This document shows, piece by piece, positions 54,442 through 63,876 of a stretch of DNA of 64,000 nucleotides. The stretch covers positions 229,589 to 293,588 of the forward strand of contig JAINDK010000050.1 of assembly GCA_019931185.1 (NCBI GenBank), written 5' to 3'. The notes beneath the pieces were generated by a model. The model ran no database searches. It saw nothing but the letters and a program-made list of their open reading frames with translations, and was not told the DNA's origin. The stretch comes from Bryobacter sp. CoA8 C33 (GTDB taxonomy: Bacteria > Acidobacteriota > Terriglobia > Bryobacterales > Bryobacteraceae). The translations under genes were made by a program, and so were the position numbers. The first letter of the stretch is position 1, and every line of letters starts with the position of its first letter.

Positions 54442-56282
54442 TTCTTCTTCACCTCGGCTTCCCCGCGAAAGGGCGCGCTCAATACGATCGCTTCAATCCA
54501 CTTCGCGGCGTTATAGTCATTCTGCTTCACTTCCGCCACAATTGCATCCACCACGCAGCCATCAGCCAGCGTCAAGCCCCGCCCCAGGGCGTAGCCCAGC
54601 ATCTTACTCGTCAGGTTCCGCGCAAAAAGATCCTTGCGTTCGAGCAAGACCGTCCGCAATAGCCCCGGCCCGGCGAATTTCCGGCCGTCGTTTAATTCCC
54701 CTGTATTGTCCACCGGCTTGCCGCCGTCCTCATCGCGCCACCGTCCCAGCGGGTCATAGTTCTCGAGCGCAAAGCCCAACGGATCGATCCGGTTGTGACA
54801 ACCCGCGCAACTCACATTGGCCCGGTGCTGCGTCAGCCTCTCCCGCACGCTCTTTGCTGCCGCGGTCGACTTACCCTCCTCAAGCGGCGGCACATTCGGC
54901 GGCGGTGGTGGCGGCGGTGTTCCCAGAATCGCATCCAGGATAAAAGCCCCCCGCAATACCGGGCTCGTCCGGTACGGGTACGATGCCACCGCCAGCACCG
55001 CCGGCATGCCCAGAATCCCCCCCCGGTTCGTTCCCGGCGGCAGCGCTGCCCACTGCGGCTGCTTTCTCCGCCCCGGGTCGAGCGGCATCTTAAAACCGAA
55101 ATGCTTCTCCAGGTTCGATGTCCCGATCGTCGCATCCGAGTCGATCAGCGTCAGCAGGCTCAGCTTCCGGTTCAGCATCTCACGGAAGAAATAGACCGGC
55201 TGCAGCCTTATATCCCCGAGTAATTCCTCGATCTCCGTGCCCTTGGCCAGCGTCGCCGTCTCCGGCCTCTTGTCCCCGCTCAATTCCCGCGTATGCAGCC
55301 ACTGCTCGATGAAGCGCTGCGCGAAATTCTGCGACCGGTCATGGCGCAGCATCCGGTCCACCAGCGCCCGCAATACCTCAGGCCGGTTCAGCTTCCGCTG
55401 CCCCGCTAAATCAAACAACAACTCGTCCGGCATGCTGCCCCACAAGAAGTACGACAGCCTCGATGCCAGCGCATACTCGCCCGGTTCGTTGCGAAACAGA
55501 AAGTGCGGGCTCACCAGCACCGCCCGCAACATATAGAAAACCGCCGGCTCAAACTCCTCTCCCTTACTCCTTGCCGTCCGGAACAGCGCCACATACTCAT
55601 TGGCCTCAGCCTCCAGCACCGGCCGCCGGAACGCCTTCGGCAGGAAGTTCAGCGCGATCTTCCGCGCCGCCCCGTCCTCGCTCAATCCCTCCCCCGGCTT
55701 GGCGATCAACAACCGCTTCCGGCTCTTAAACTCCTTGGCCGCATAGTCCATAGCCTGCTTGGCCGTCTCCAGATACTTCTCGGCGTGCAGTGGCGACAGA
55801 AACAAAGTCTCCCCCGCATTGTCAAACCCCTCGCCCCCGGCTCCATCGGCCGGCAGGCTGCCCCCGATGTCCATGTGCAGGTCGAGCAGGTCCTGCACCG
55901 TCGCTGTGTATTCTTCCCGGTTCAGCCGCCGCAACGGCCGCGGCCCCACCTGAAAACCCGCCCGGCAGGCTTCCCGCTTCAGCTCCGCGTTCACAAACTT
56001 CGCGAACTCTTCCCGCGCGTCCAGACTCGGCGCCGCCGCCCCTTTCGGCGGCATCTCATGGTTCTCCACCCGCAGTCTCGCCCGCGTCCACGAATGCGCA
56101 TCGCGGGCGAGGCTGCTCGCCTCCTTTACCTTGTCCAGCCCGAATCCCCCCACCGCTTTCGCCCCATGACAGCCCCCACAGTATTGCCCGAGAAAGGCCT
56201 GCGCCTGGTCAAATCGCATCGGCTCGGCTGCCAGCAACACCGCCGCAAAACTAATCAGAAGGTATGGCTTCACTGCGCTCAT
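54438..56282 (-). CDS. DUF1592 planctomycete-type protein with two haem-c motifs
   Basis: A 614-residue secreted protein. The ATG at 56282 starts a signal peptide ([19 protein letters not shown]). The N-terminal haem module is [18 protein letters not shown], followed by DUF1587 ([18 protein letters not shown]), DUF1595/DUF1592 ([43 protein letters not shown]), DUF1588 ([17 protein letters not shown]) and DUF1585 ([18 protein letters not shown]). A second Cxx[27 protein letters not shown], lies near the C-terminus. A proline run ([13 protein letters not shown]) is seen in the linker. It is the first gene of the operon and should work with DUF1552 in periplasmic or surface redox, target unknown. 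Confidence 0.88.
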   Translation of the reverse strand: MSAVKPYLLISFAAVLLAAEPMRFDQAQAFLGQYCGGCHGAKAVGGFGLDKVKEASSLARDAHSWTRARLRVENHEMPPKGAAAPSLDAREEFAKFVNAELKREACRAGFQVGPRPLRRLNREEYTATVQDLLDLHMDIGGSLPADGAGGEGFDNAGETLFLSPLHAEKYLETAKQAMDYAAKEFKSRKRLLIAKPGEGLSEDGAARKIALNFLPKAFRRPVLEAEANEYVALFRTARSKGEEFEPAVFYMLRAVLVSPHFLFRNEPGEYALASRLSYFLWGSMPDELLFDLAGQRKLNRPEVLRALVDRMLRHDRSQNFAQRFIEQWLHTRELSGDKRPETATLAKGTEIEELLGDIRLQPVYFFREMLNRKLSLLTLIDSDATIGTSNLEKHFGFKMPLDPGRRKQPQWAALPPGTNRGGILGMPAVLAVASYPYRTSPVLRGAFILDAILGTPPPPPPPNVPPLEEGKSTAAAKSVRERLTQHRANVSCAGCHNRIDPLGFALENYDPLGRWRDEDGGKPVDNTGELNDGRKFAGPGLLRTVLLERKDLFARNLTSKMLGYALGRGLTLADGCVVDAIVAEVKQNDYNAAKWIEAIVLSAPFRGEAEVKKK

Positions 56283-56330
56283 TATAAAGACCACTGCCCG
56301 CCCCCCGCACAATCAATATACAATCGCGCC

Positions 56331-57491
56331 ATGCGCTGGCTTCTTCTCCTTGCTCTTCCCCTCTGTGCTCAAACCGGGCTCGACCCCGCCCGTCTCTCGC
56401 AAATCCCCGTCCGCATGAAATCCTTTGTTGACAAGGGCACCATGGCCGGTACGGTCACCCTCGTTGCCCGCAACGGCAAAGTCGTTGCCCTCGACGCCGC
56501 CGGTTATACCGACATCGAGTCCCGTCAGCCCCTCCGCACCGACGCCATTTTCCAGATCCATTCGATGACGAAACCCGTCGTCGCCATCGCCGCCATGATG
56601 CTTGCCGAAGAAGGCAAGCTCTCCCTCAATGATCCCGTCGAGAAACACCTCCCCGAGTTCCGCGGCCAAAAACTCCTCGATGGCGCTACTCTGCGTCCTC
56701 CCGCCCGCCCCATCACCATCCGCGACCTCATGACCCACACCTCCGGCCTGCCCACCAATCCCCCGGCCGGCATCGGCGAACTCCACGGCGCCCTCCACAA
56801 ATCCCTCGCCGACGTCGTCCTCATCATTTCTCAAACCCCCATCGCCTTCGAGCCCGGCTCCCGCTGGCTCTATAGCAACACCGGCATCGCCACGCTCGCC
56901 CGCATCGTCGAAGTCCACGGCGGCATGCCCTTCGAGAAGTTTCTCGAGTCGCGCATCTTCCTCCCCCTCGGCATGAAGGACACTTACATCTATCCCCCCA
57001 AGGACAAGTGGCAGCGCATGCCCACCGCCTACATTCTCAAGGACGGCAAACCCCTTAAGTACACCGCCGACCCCCTCGGCGAAGGCGCCATGAAGTTCCG
57101 TGAGAACGCCCGCTATCCGCTCCCCGAAGGCGGCCTTTACTCCACCGCCAACGACCTCTTTCGCCTCTACCAGATGATGCTCAACGGCGGCCAGTTGGAT
57201 GGCCAGCGCATCCTCTCCCGCCACTCTGTCGCGACCATGACGCGCGTGCATACCGGTAGTCTCTCCACCAACGGCCCCGGCATGGGCTATGGCCTTGCTT
57301 GGGCTGTCGCCCGCGATGCCGCCGCCGCTCCCTTGAGTGAAGGCGCCTACGGCCACGGCGGCCGTTACGGCACCTATGCCCTCATCGACCCGCGCTACAA
57401 CCTCATCGGCGTCTTCCTCATCCACCGCGAAGGCGGCTCGGAGGAACGCAATGCCTTCCTCAACATCGTCTATGGCGCTCTGACAGACTAG
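56331..57491 (+). CDS. Secreted serine hydrolase, beta-lactamase/class C family
   Basis: A 386-residue enzyme. The start at 56331 gives a signal peptide (MRWLLLLALPLCAQ); the long open frame upstream is antisense to the DUF1592 gene. The catalytic S-x-x-K is SMTK at 78-81, the tyrosine motif is WLYSNTGIATLARIV and the third motif is YGHGGRYGTYALID. The set matches esterase EstB-like, D-aminopeptidase-like or penicillin-binding serine hydrolases rather than true AmpC. It is divergent from the DUF1592 operon with a 48-base shared promoter gap and precedes the pirin gene. Confidence 0.85.
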   Translation: MRWLLLLALPLCAQTGLDPARLSQIPVRMKSFVDKGTMAGTVTLVARNGKVVALDAAGYTDIESRQPLRTDAIFQIHSMTKPVVAIAAMMLAEEGKLSLNDPVEKHLPEFRGQKLLDGATLRPPARPITIRDLMTHTSGLPTNPPAGIGELHGALHKSLADVVLIISQTPIAFEPGSRWLYSNTGIATLARIVEVHGGMPFEKFLESRIFLPLGMKDTYIYPPKDKWQRMPTAYILKDGKPLKYTADPLGEGAMKFRENARYPLPEGGLYSTANDLFRLYQMMLNGGQLDGQRILSRHSVATMTRVHTGSLSTNGPGMGYGLAWAVARDAAAAPLSEGAYGHGGRYGTYALIDPRYNLIGVFLIHREGGSEERNAFLNIVYGALTD

Positions 57492-57501
57492 TCATAGAGC
57501 T

Positions 57502-58359
57502 ATGTCTGTCCGCCCCATCCGCCAAATCACCCAGTCCCAGCCCACCCTCGAAGGCGCCGGCGTCAAGCTTCGCCGCGCCTTCGGCTTCCGCAATCCCGAG
57601 CAGTTCGACCCCTTCCTCATGCTCGATGACTTCCGCAACGACTCTCCGGCCGATTTTGCGGCCGGTTTCCCCTGGCACCCCCACCGCGGCATCGAAACCA
57701 TTACCTACGTCCTCGCCGGCGATGTTCAACACCAGGACAGCCTCGGCAACTCCGGCGTCATCTCCGCCGGTGACATCCAGTGGATGACCTCCGGCCGCGG
57801 AATCCTGCACCAGGAAATGCCCCGTGGCGACAGCCTCGGCCGCGTTCATGGCTTTCAGCTATGGGCCAACCTCCCCGCCTCGCTCAAGATGTCCGAGCCC
57901 CGCTACCAAGACGTTGCCTCGCAAGACGTACCCGTTCTAACCGATGACGATGGCGTCAGCGCCCGCATTCTCTGCGGCCGGTTCTGGGGCCGCCGCGGTC
58001 CCGTCGAAGGCATCGCCGCCGACCCCGTCTTCCTCGACATCACCCTCCCGCCCGGCGCCGAAAAACGCCTGCCCGTCGAGACCGATCGCAATGCCTTTGC
58101 CTACGTCTTCTCCGGAGCTGCCTCCTTCCGTGACTCCTCTGCCCCCAACTTCGAGGCCACCAATCACTCCTTGATCCACTTCGACCGCGGCGACGAAGTC
58201 GTTGCCCGCTCCGGCCCTGAAGGCGCCCGCTTTCTCCTCGTCTCCGGCAGGCCCTTCGCCGAACCGATCGCCTGGGCCGGCCCCATCGTCATGAACACCC
58301 AGGACGAACTCCGCCAGGCCTTCTCTGAGCTTCAGAACGGCACGTTCCTTCGCGCTTAG
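57502..58359 (+). CDS. Pirin family protein
   Basis: A 285-residue bicupin. The N-terminal cupin has FLMLDDFRNDSPADF and FPWHPHRGIETITYVLAGDVQHQDSLGN, giving the HxH...H and E ligands for the metal, then GDIQWMTSGRGILHQEMP. The C-terminal cupin (FLDITLPPGAEKRLPVETD) lacks metal ligands, as usual. Some pirins oxidise quercetin, others alter transcription or bind pyruvate dehydrogenase. It follows the serine hydrolase by ten bases and faces the quinoprotein gene tail to tail with a five-base gap. Confidence 0.9.
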   Translation: MSVRPIRQITQSQPTLEGAGVKLRRAFGFRNPEQFDPFLMLDDFRNDSPADFAAGFPWHPHRGIETITYVLAGDVQHQDSLGNSGVISAGDIQWMTSGRGILHQEMPRGDSLGRVHGFQLWANLPASLKMSEPRYQDVASQDVPVLTDDDGVSARILCGRFWGRRGPVEGIAADPVFLDITLPPGAEKRLPVETDRNAFAYVFSGAASFRDSSAPNFEATNHSLIHFDRGDEVVARSGPEGARFLLVSGRPFAEPIAWAGPIVMNTQDELRQAFSELQNGTFLRA

Positions 58360-58364
58360 CCACC

Positions 58365-60620
58365 TCAATCCTCTGAGCGCCGCTCCGGCAGCGCGAATAC
58401 CTGTATGGAAGATTGCGCCGCAATGGCGACGTATTGCTTGCCGTCAATTGCATAGGCGATCGGCGCGGCCACCAATCGTGCCCCCGTGTTGTAGTGCCAA
58501 AGATACTGGCCCGTTCGCGCGTCGAGCGCGATCAGGTTGCCATCGTCCGAGGACGCAAACGCGACCCCGCCGGCAGTGCTCAGCACTCCCGTCGCCGAGG
58601 AGCCCGTCTGGATCGGGAAGTCCCACCGCTTCTCCCCGGTCAGCGCGTCCAGCGCCCGCACTGAGCCCGGTGTGCCGTTCTTGTCGATTTCCTGGCCGCC
58701 GCCGGTATAGCCTTCTCCGGGTACCGGCGGCTTGGTGACGCTCGTATAAACCGCGCAGGCCTCGCGCACCGACACCAGCAAGAAGTTCGTGTTCGGGTCG
58801 TAGGAAGGCGCACCCCAGTTGGCAGCGCCCGCCGCATCGGGGCAAACATGATTGCCACCCGGCGTCGGAGAAGTATTCGGCAAGACTATCGGACGGCCCT
58901 GGGTGTCCAGTCCTTTCGCCCACGTTTGCTTGGCAAAGGCCTGCCCATGCAGAAACTCGCCTGTTGTGCGGTCCAGTACATAGTAGAAGGCATTGCGTTG
59001 CGCCGTGACAAGCAGTTTGCGCTGGCGGCCTTTCACCATGCCATCGATCAGTACAGGCGCTTCGTTGGCATCCCAATCATGTACATCGTGGGGTACGAAT
59101 TGGAACCACCACTTCAACCGCCCCGTTTCCGGATCGAGCGCCAGCACCGAACACGAATACAAGTTGTCTCCCTCGCGCACCGGGCCATCGTAATCCGGCC
59201 CCGGATTCCCAGTCATCCAGAAAATCGTCTTCGTTTCAATATCATAGGTACCTGTCGTCCACGTGGGCGCGCCCCCATAATCCGCGGCCGTTTCCGGCTG
59301 CCATGTCTTGCGGTTCGGATCACCCGGTTGAGGCGTCGAGTGCACGCGCCACAGTCTCTTGCCCGTCTTCGAGTCATAGGCGTCAACGAAGCCCGTCAAT
59401 GCGCACTCCCCCGCCGTAACCCCCACGATGATCTTGCCGTCAATCGCCAGCGGGGCATGCGTGATCGAAAACCCCTTCTTGTAATCGTCAATCGCAATGT
59501 CGAAGATTACGTTGCCCGACTTGGCGTCCAGCGCCACCAGATGCGTATCGAGCGTGGCCAGGTACAGCCGGTCTCCCAGCATCGCGAAGCCGCGGTTCGT
59601 CATCACCGTGCAGTGGCTCGCGATTTGCGGCAGCCGCCGCTTGTATTGCCAGACCGGCTTGCCCGTCCGCGCATCAAGCGCCGCCGCGTCGTTCAGCGGA
59701 CCCGTCACAAACATCATGCCGTCCACCACAAGCGGCGTCGTCTCCACCGTCGACCCTCCCAGTTGATGAATCCACTGGCTTTGCAGTGCGCCCACGTTAG
59801 CGGGCGTGATCTGCTTCAGCCGCGAGTAGTGCGTCCCCCGCAGGTCGCCCCAATACGTCAGCCAGTTCTGGGGTTCAGCCGCGGCGTTCTTCAACCGTTC
59901 GAAGCTCACATTCAGGTCCGGGGCCGGCGTCCAATCCTGGGCGGGCGCATAGGCGATCGGCGCCTTCACCAGAAAGGCCAGTACATCGTCCCGCTGCCCT
60001 TGGCTCAAGGCCGGATGCGGCGACTCCGATTGCCTCAGCTTCTGCTCGCGCTTGGCCAGGAAATGCCACTTCCGCTTCTCATCGAGCAGATGCAGCGTGA
60101 ACGTGTCTTCGTTCTTCTTGATGCCCTTCAGGCTCCCGGCATGCGTCCAGGCAATGGGCGCCTGCATGGCCGCGGCAATTTGCGTCTCCCGCTGACGGTC
60201 TCGCACCTGCGTCAGGTCGCGGCCCAGAATATCACCACGTCCCCCGAACATATGGCACTGGCTGCACCGGCTTTCAAACACCGCCCGTCCCGCCTCCACG
60301 TTCCCCGTGAGCTTCGCTTGCGCCGATTGCCCGTTGGTCCAGCGAAGGAACGCGAGAATCAACTTCGCGTCCCCCTCGGGCATCGCGATCGCCGGCATCT
60401 GCGTGCCGGGAATCCCCTTTACGAAATTCCGGATGATATCGGCGTCGCTGCTGCCGTGCTTCCATTGCCCCGCCGTCAAGTCCGGTCCCCGCCCGCCCTT
60501 CCCCGTGTCCCCGTGACAAGCGGAACAGTTCCGGGCAAAGAGCTTGGCTCCCGGGTCAACGGCGGCAGGATGCTGTGCCACCCCAAGAACGGTGAAGTTA
60601 ACAATAAGCAGTAAGCGCAT
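58365..60620 (-). CDS. PQQ-type quinoprotein dehydrogenase with N-terminal di-haem c module
   Basis: A 751-residue secreted enzyme. After the signal (MRLLLIVNFTVLGVAQ) come two haem-c sites, CSACHGDTGKGGRGPDLTAG and CSQCHMFGGRGDILGRDLTQV, in about the first 220 residues. From ENWxxYxGDxxxxxYSxLxxI-like NWLTYWGDLRGTHYSRLKQI onward it is an eight-bladed PQQ propeller with W-motif repeats (GKPVWQYKRR, GRLKWWFQFVPHDVHDWDANEAPVL, GEKRWDFPIQTGSSATG). HDWD supplies the catalytic aspartate. Oxidising an alcohol or sugar would send electrons to the fused haems. In known quinohaemoprotein dehydrogenases the haem domain is C-terminal; here it leads. The adjacent Cys-Cys ring of methanol dehydrogenase is absent. 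Confidence 0.88.
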   Translation of the reverse strand: MRLLLIVNFTVLGVAQHPAAVDPGAKLFARNCSACHGDTGKGGRGPDLTAGQWKHGSSDADIIRNFVKGIPGTQMPAIAMPEGDAKLILAFLRWTNGQSAQAKLTGNVEAGRAVFESRCSQCHMFGGRGDILGRDLTQVRDRQRETQIAAAMQAPIAWTHAGSLKGIKKNEDTFTLHLLDEKRKWHFLAKREQKLRQSESPHPALSQGQRDDVLAFLVKAPIAYAPAQDWTPAPDLNVSFERLKNAAAEPQNWLTYWGDLRGTHYSRLKQITPANVGALQSQWIHQLGGSTVETTPLVVDGMMFVTGPLNDAAALDARTGKPVWQYKRRLPQIASHCTVMTNRGFAMLGDRLYLATLDTHLVALDAKSGNVIFDIAIDDYKKGFSITHAPLAIDGKIIVGVTAGECALTGFVDAYDSKTGKRLWRVHSTPQPGDPNRKTWQPETAADYGGAPTWTTGTYDIETKTIFWMTGNPGPDYDGPVREGDNLYSCSVLALDPETGRLKWWFQFVPHDVHDWDANEAPVLIDGMVKGRQRKLLVTAQRNAFYYVLDRTTGEFLHGQAFAKQTWAKGLDTQGRPIVLPNTSPTPGGNHVCPDAAGAANWGAPSYDPNTNFLLVSVREACAVYTSVTKPPVPGEGYTGGGQEIDKNGTPGSVRALDALTGEKRWDFPIQTGSSATGVLSTAGGVAFASSDDGNLIALDARTGQYLWHYNTGARLVAAPIAYAIDGKQYVAIAAQSSIQVFALPERRSED

Positions 60621-60867
60621 GTGAAACCTTTATGCTATCGGCTTCCGCGCTGTCGAGCGTCCGGTCCATGCCAGAAATCGCCGTCGGCGACACCGATGAA
60701 AAGTGGACTCCCTTGCACTCGATGCCCCGTGTTGGTGCTTGGCGCGACAGCACAAGTACAGCAGACTCGCCTGAAACTCTCGGCAACAGCAAGGAGGCCT
60801 GCGGGGGAACCGCAGTGAATCACCCCGCCGTCACCAAGAGAAGCCATCATTTGTCTTAGCCCCGCAA

Positions 60868-60905
60868 AAAATTTCGAGCGACCTCAGTGGGTCGCTCGAA
60901 ATTTT
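60868..60905 (-). terminator. Intrinsic terminator of tRNA-Leu
   Basis: A perfect 16-bp stem (AAAATTTCGAGCGACC with GGTCGCTCGAAATTTT) closes a 6-base loop. On the minus strand it lies 17 bases after the tRNA 3' end and is followed by TTTTTT and GCGGGG, a textbook intrinsic terminator. It may also act on the plus strand. Confidence 0.9.
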
Positions 60906-60922
60906 CCAGCTGATGATTTTCT

Positions 60923-61009
60923 TGGTGCGGATGAGAGGACTTGAACCTCCACGGGGTTGCCCCCGCTAGTACCTGAAACTAGTGCGTCTGCCAATTCCGC
61001 CACATCCGC
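60923..61009 (-). tRNA. tRNA-Leu (anticodon CAG)
   Basis: Read on the minus strand from GCGGATGTGGCGGAATTGG to an encoded CCA. The acceptor stem GCGGATG pairs with CATCCGC, the anticodon arm is CTAGT-TTCAGGT-ACTAG giving CAG, a class II variable arm (CGGGGGCAACCCCGT) follows and the T arm is GAGGTTCAAGTCCTC. All stems pair well. It reads CTG codons. The stretch beyond its 5' end has no further tRNA. Confidence 0.97.
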
Positions 61010-61657
61010 GTGTGTAACCGGCTGTTTCCATCGTCCCAAAGCCTTGACCCTGTGTCAATTGTTCGTCTTGTCCCACGCGAAGTGGATCTGAAGGCGACCA
61101 GTATCTTGGATTGTGAGTGAGAGTCGGCGCGGTTGCGCCAATTGTTACGGCGGCAGTGGCGCTTGCATGCTCAATAGACCAGCGCGGCGAGGATTGCGGC
61201 TCCTTGCGTTTGGACGGAGCGCAACAGGGTTCTTAGCTGGACTCGAGGGAGCGCACCGGAACAAAGCAGTGGGCGAGCCGTCGCAATGACAACTGGTAAG
61301 GGTGGTCGAAAAGCCGGGTGGAGAGTACGAACAGCTCGTTCCCGCACAAACAGAGGGACGATCAGTTTTTCGCCCTCAGACAAGCCGGCAACTCGCCTAG
61401 CTGCTGTTGAAAAGGGACGACGCCGCGGGAGATCCTGGCTCGGTTGCCAGATTCCAGCGCCTGTTTGCGGCCTGGACAAACCGGAGAATCATCGCAGGCC
61501 AAGACACGCTGCGAAAGCAGAGTGGAAGCTCTTGGCCAGTATCAAGACCAAGGGAAGAAGCGAAGCCAGGGGCAGACCGAAAAGCCCCGGCGGGCAACAA
61601 AGCTCACAGCGCCCCACTCGGCTGATCTTTCAAGCCGTAGAGGTCTTGCTAAGAGGG
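61010..61657. other. No supported feature
   Basis: About 650 bases between the tRNA and the FKBP gene. Open frames exist on both strands (the longest on the plus strand from 61286) but have no recognisable motif, are arginine- and glycine-rich and the longest runs antisense into the FKBP gene. Base bias is weak here. It should contain the tRNA promoter near 61020-61060. Confidence 0.6.
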
Positions 61658-62122
61658 CTAGCGGATCGCGATCAGTTCCACGTCAAAGATCAGCGTGGAA
61701 TGCGGCGGAATATCAGCTCCAGCGCCAGCCGCGCCATAGCCCAACTCGCTCGGTATGTACAAACGGTATTTCGCGCCGGCCGGCATCAGTTGCAGGCCTT
61801 CGGTCCAGCCGGGGATCACCCGATTGAGCGGAAAGGAGATGGTCTGATTGCGCTGGTAGCTGGAGTCGAACACTTTGCCGTTGATCAGGCGGCCCTCATA
61901 GTGCACCTCGACCGTACTCGAGGCAGCCGGCTTCGGGCCGGCGCCGTCGCGCAACACCTCGTATTGGAGGCCAGAGGGAGTGGTCTGTATGCCAGGCTTC
62001 TTGGCGTTGGCGGCGAGAAAATCTTTACCTGCTTGCATAGGGTCTTCCTCTTTATTCTGCATGAGAAGGAACAATCCCGCCGCAAGGGCAAGAACGAAAA
62101 AAAGAATAAGGAAGGGTTTCAT
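61658..62122 (-). CDS. FKBP-type peptidyl-prolyl isomerase, membrane-anchored
   Basis: A 154-residue protein. The ATG at 62122 overlaps the DUF885 stop (ATGA) and begins an N-terminal hydrophobic anchor (FLILFFVLALAAGLFLLM) with no clear cleavage site. The FKBP domain follows: TTPSGLQYEVLRDGAGPKP, TVEVHYEGRLINGKVFDSSY, VIPGWTEGLQLMPAGAKYRLYIPSELGYG and IPPHSTLIFDVELI, with the active-site aromatics and aspartate present. It speeds proline isomerisation in the periplasm. It is short compared with FkpA and lacks a dimerisation domain. Possibly helps the lipoprotein encoded just upstream. Confidence 0.9.
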   Translation of the reverse strand: MKPFLILFFVLALAAGLFLLMQNKEEDPMQAGKDFLAANAKKPGIQTTPSGLQYEVLRDGAGPKPAASSTVEVHYEGRLINGKVFDSSYQRNQTISFPLNRVIPGWTEGLQLMPAGAKYRLYIPSELGYGAAGAGADIPPHSTLIFDVELIAIR

Positions 62123-63837
62123 TGGAGTTCCTTTCCGGTGATGAGCCGGCAAACGGCTGGAGTAGGTAAGCCACCAGCTTCGAGCACAGCCTTGTGATAG
62201 TCGGCAAGACGGAATGCAGCACCCTTGACCCCACGGTAAATCTCCCGCATACGCACATGATCGCGCCAGCCAGCAAAGTAAGTCACCAATTGGACACTGG
62301 ACAGCTTGGCGCGTCGCAGCTTCGCCGTCGCTTCTTCAGTTTCCTGAAACGTGTCCTCCGTCATCAGGCGCAATGCCTCGGCATCGGTCATTCGCCCCTG
62401 GTGGAGTTCGATGTCCAGAATAGCGTTGGCAATCATCCGCAACTGCTGCTTGAGGAAAGTCAGCTTCAGCCCGGGATCCTGGTTGAGGTAACCCTCCTCG
62501 AGCATCATCTGCGTGGAATAAATCGCCCAGCCCTCCGCGTAAGCGCCGTTGGCGTAAACGCTGCGCAATAGGCGGCGGCCCCGGGGCTCGATGCGGTTGG
62601 AGTATTCGAACTGGACATAGTGTCCGGGCATCGCTTCGTGGATCGTAAGAAGCTTCAGCCCATAATCGTTGTACTCGCGGAGTTTCGATTCGATGCGCTC
62701 CTTGGGCCAGTCGGCGGGGATCGGCGTCAGCCAGTACTGAGCACCCAGGTCCGGGCTCATGGCCGGAGCGGGATTGAAGCCGCCAACGGCATAAATGCCG
62801 CGCATGAAGGCAGGAGTCTCAATCACGGAAAGATTCTGATTTGGCGGCAGCACGAGCAGGCTCTTGTCGCGGATAAAGTTTGTGGCCTCGACCAGATCGC
62901 GGCGGGCATTGTTGAAGTAGTTCTCCGGCGTCGTGTGCTTTTGGGCGATACGATCAAGCTGCTTGCGGATCACGGTATTCATCTCACCTTTGCCTTGCCA
63001 GCCGCAAAGACGGGCCATTTCCTCGCGAACTTTGGCGAGTTCCGCCCGGGCGGCGGCCAGAAGCTGCTCCGGCGTTTCACGCGTGCCCAAGGTAAGCTGA
63101 AACTTCTTGCGGTACTTCTCGGCGCCCAAACGCCAGTCATAATCCTTACTGGCGAGCTCTTTATCCAGAAACTCCATGTACTGCCGCAAGGACACCGTAG
63201 CGGCCGCCGCCGCTTCATCGAATTTGCGGGAAATGTCAGCGGGGCGCTCTTTCTTGAGCAATTCGATCAGTTCCAGGTTGCCTTTGGTTTCCGCGACGGC
63301 GACATCCACCCAAATCCGGGGCGCGCTCTTCAGATTGGCTTGAGCTTGCAGAACGCGAGAGGGAATTCGCTCCAAGCGCTTCAGAATGTCATAAAAGCGC
63401 TTATTGCGCGGGCCATAGTCAAGCGTATAAGGCACGAAGAGAGCATTGCCGATCACCTCGGCATAAAGCTGCGGGGCATGGTTCCAGGCTTGGATTTCGT
63501 CCAGTTCGAATCGTGCAAGTGCAAGCAGTTGCGTGACCATGTCGAAGTCGGCACGGTCTTCCGGGGCCAGCTTTTCCGGGTTGACATCGCGGCGCAAGCC
63601 GGCCGAAAAGCGCGCATAATAGGAGCGTTGACGGCTGGCGGTAGCCGGACTGAATTCATCGAGTAATTCGTCGAGCGGTACGCCGTTGTGCCGATGGTAG
63701 CCAGCAGCCGTTGCCATCGAGGGGGAGAAGGTCAGGCTATTGAGAACAAATTCTTCGGCGATGGTGGAAAAGCGCTGGGGTTTGGGAGTACAACCGGCTA
63801 GTGACAGAAGTCCGGCAAAGAGAAGCACACGGCGCAT
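62119..63837 (-). CDS. DUF885 family lipoprotein (putative zinc peptidase)
   Basis: A 572-residue protein with a lipoprotein signal (MRRVLLFAGLLSLAGC, lipobox LAGC). It is largely helical. The family signature HEAMPGHYVQ in LLTIHEAMPGHYVQFEYSNR gives an HExxPGH metal site, with the later conserved ANGAYAEGWAIYSTQMMLEEGYL supplying the other ligand. DUF885 proteins resemble M3/M32-type carboxypeptidases and probably cut peptides in the periplasm; few have been tested. It is the first gene of the two-gene operon with FKBP. Base bias here is weaker than in the neighbouring 40 kb. Confidence 0.85.
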   Translation of the reverse strand: MRRVLLFAGLLSLAGCTPKPQRFSTIAEEFVLNSLTFSPSMATAAGYHRHNGVPLDELLDEFSPATASRQRSYYARFSAGLRRDVNPEKLAPEDRADFDMVTQLLALARFELDEIQAWNHAPQLYAEVIGNALFVPYTLDYGPRNKRFYDILKRLERIPSRVLQAQANLKSAPRIWVDVAVAETKGNLELIELLKKERPADISRKFDEAAAAATVSLRQYMEFLDKELASKDYDWRLGAEKYRKKFQLTLGTRETPEQLLAAARAELAKVREEMARLCGWQGKGEMNTVIRKQLDRIAQKHTTPENYFNNARRDLVEATNFIRDKSLLVLPPNQNLSVIETPAFMRGIYAVGGFNPAPAMSPDLGAQYWLTPIPADWPKERIESKLREYNDYGLKLLTIHEAMPGHYVQFEYSNRIEPRGRRLLRSVYANGAYAEGWAIYSTQMMLEEGYLNQDPGLKLTFLKQQLRMIANAILDIELHQGRMTDAEALRLMTEDTFQETEEATAKLRRAKLSSVQLVTYFAGWRDHVRMREIYRGVKGAAFRLADYHKAVLEAGGLPTPAVCRLITGKELQ

Positions 63838-63876
63838 CTTTCCAGCATGTCATTGATTGAGCGCTAGTGGTGTGCT

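Noticed and set aside
58848..60614. 588-codon open frame antisense to the quinoprotein gene
   Set aside because: Same kind of shadow frame; the minus-strand gene has complete haem and PQQ motifs.
61286..62197. 303-codon plus-strand frame after the tRNA
   Set aside because: Half of it is antisense to the FKBP gene and the rest is arginine-rich without motifs.
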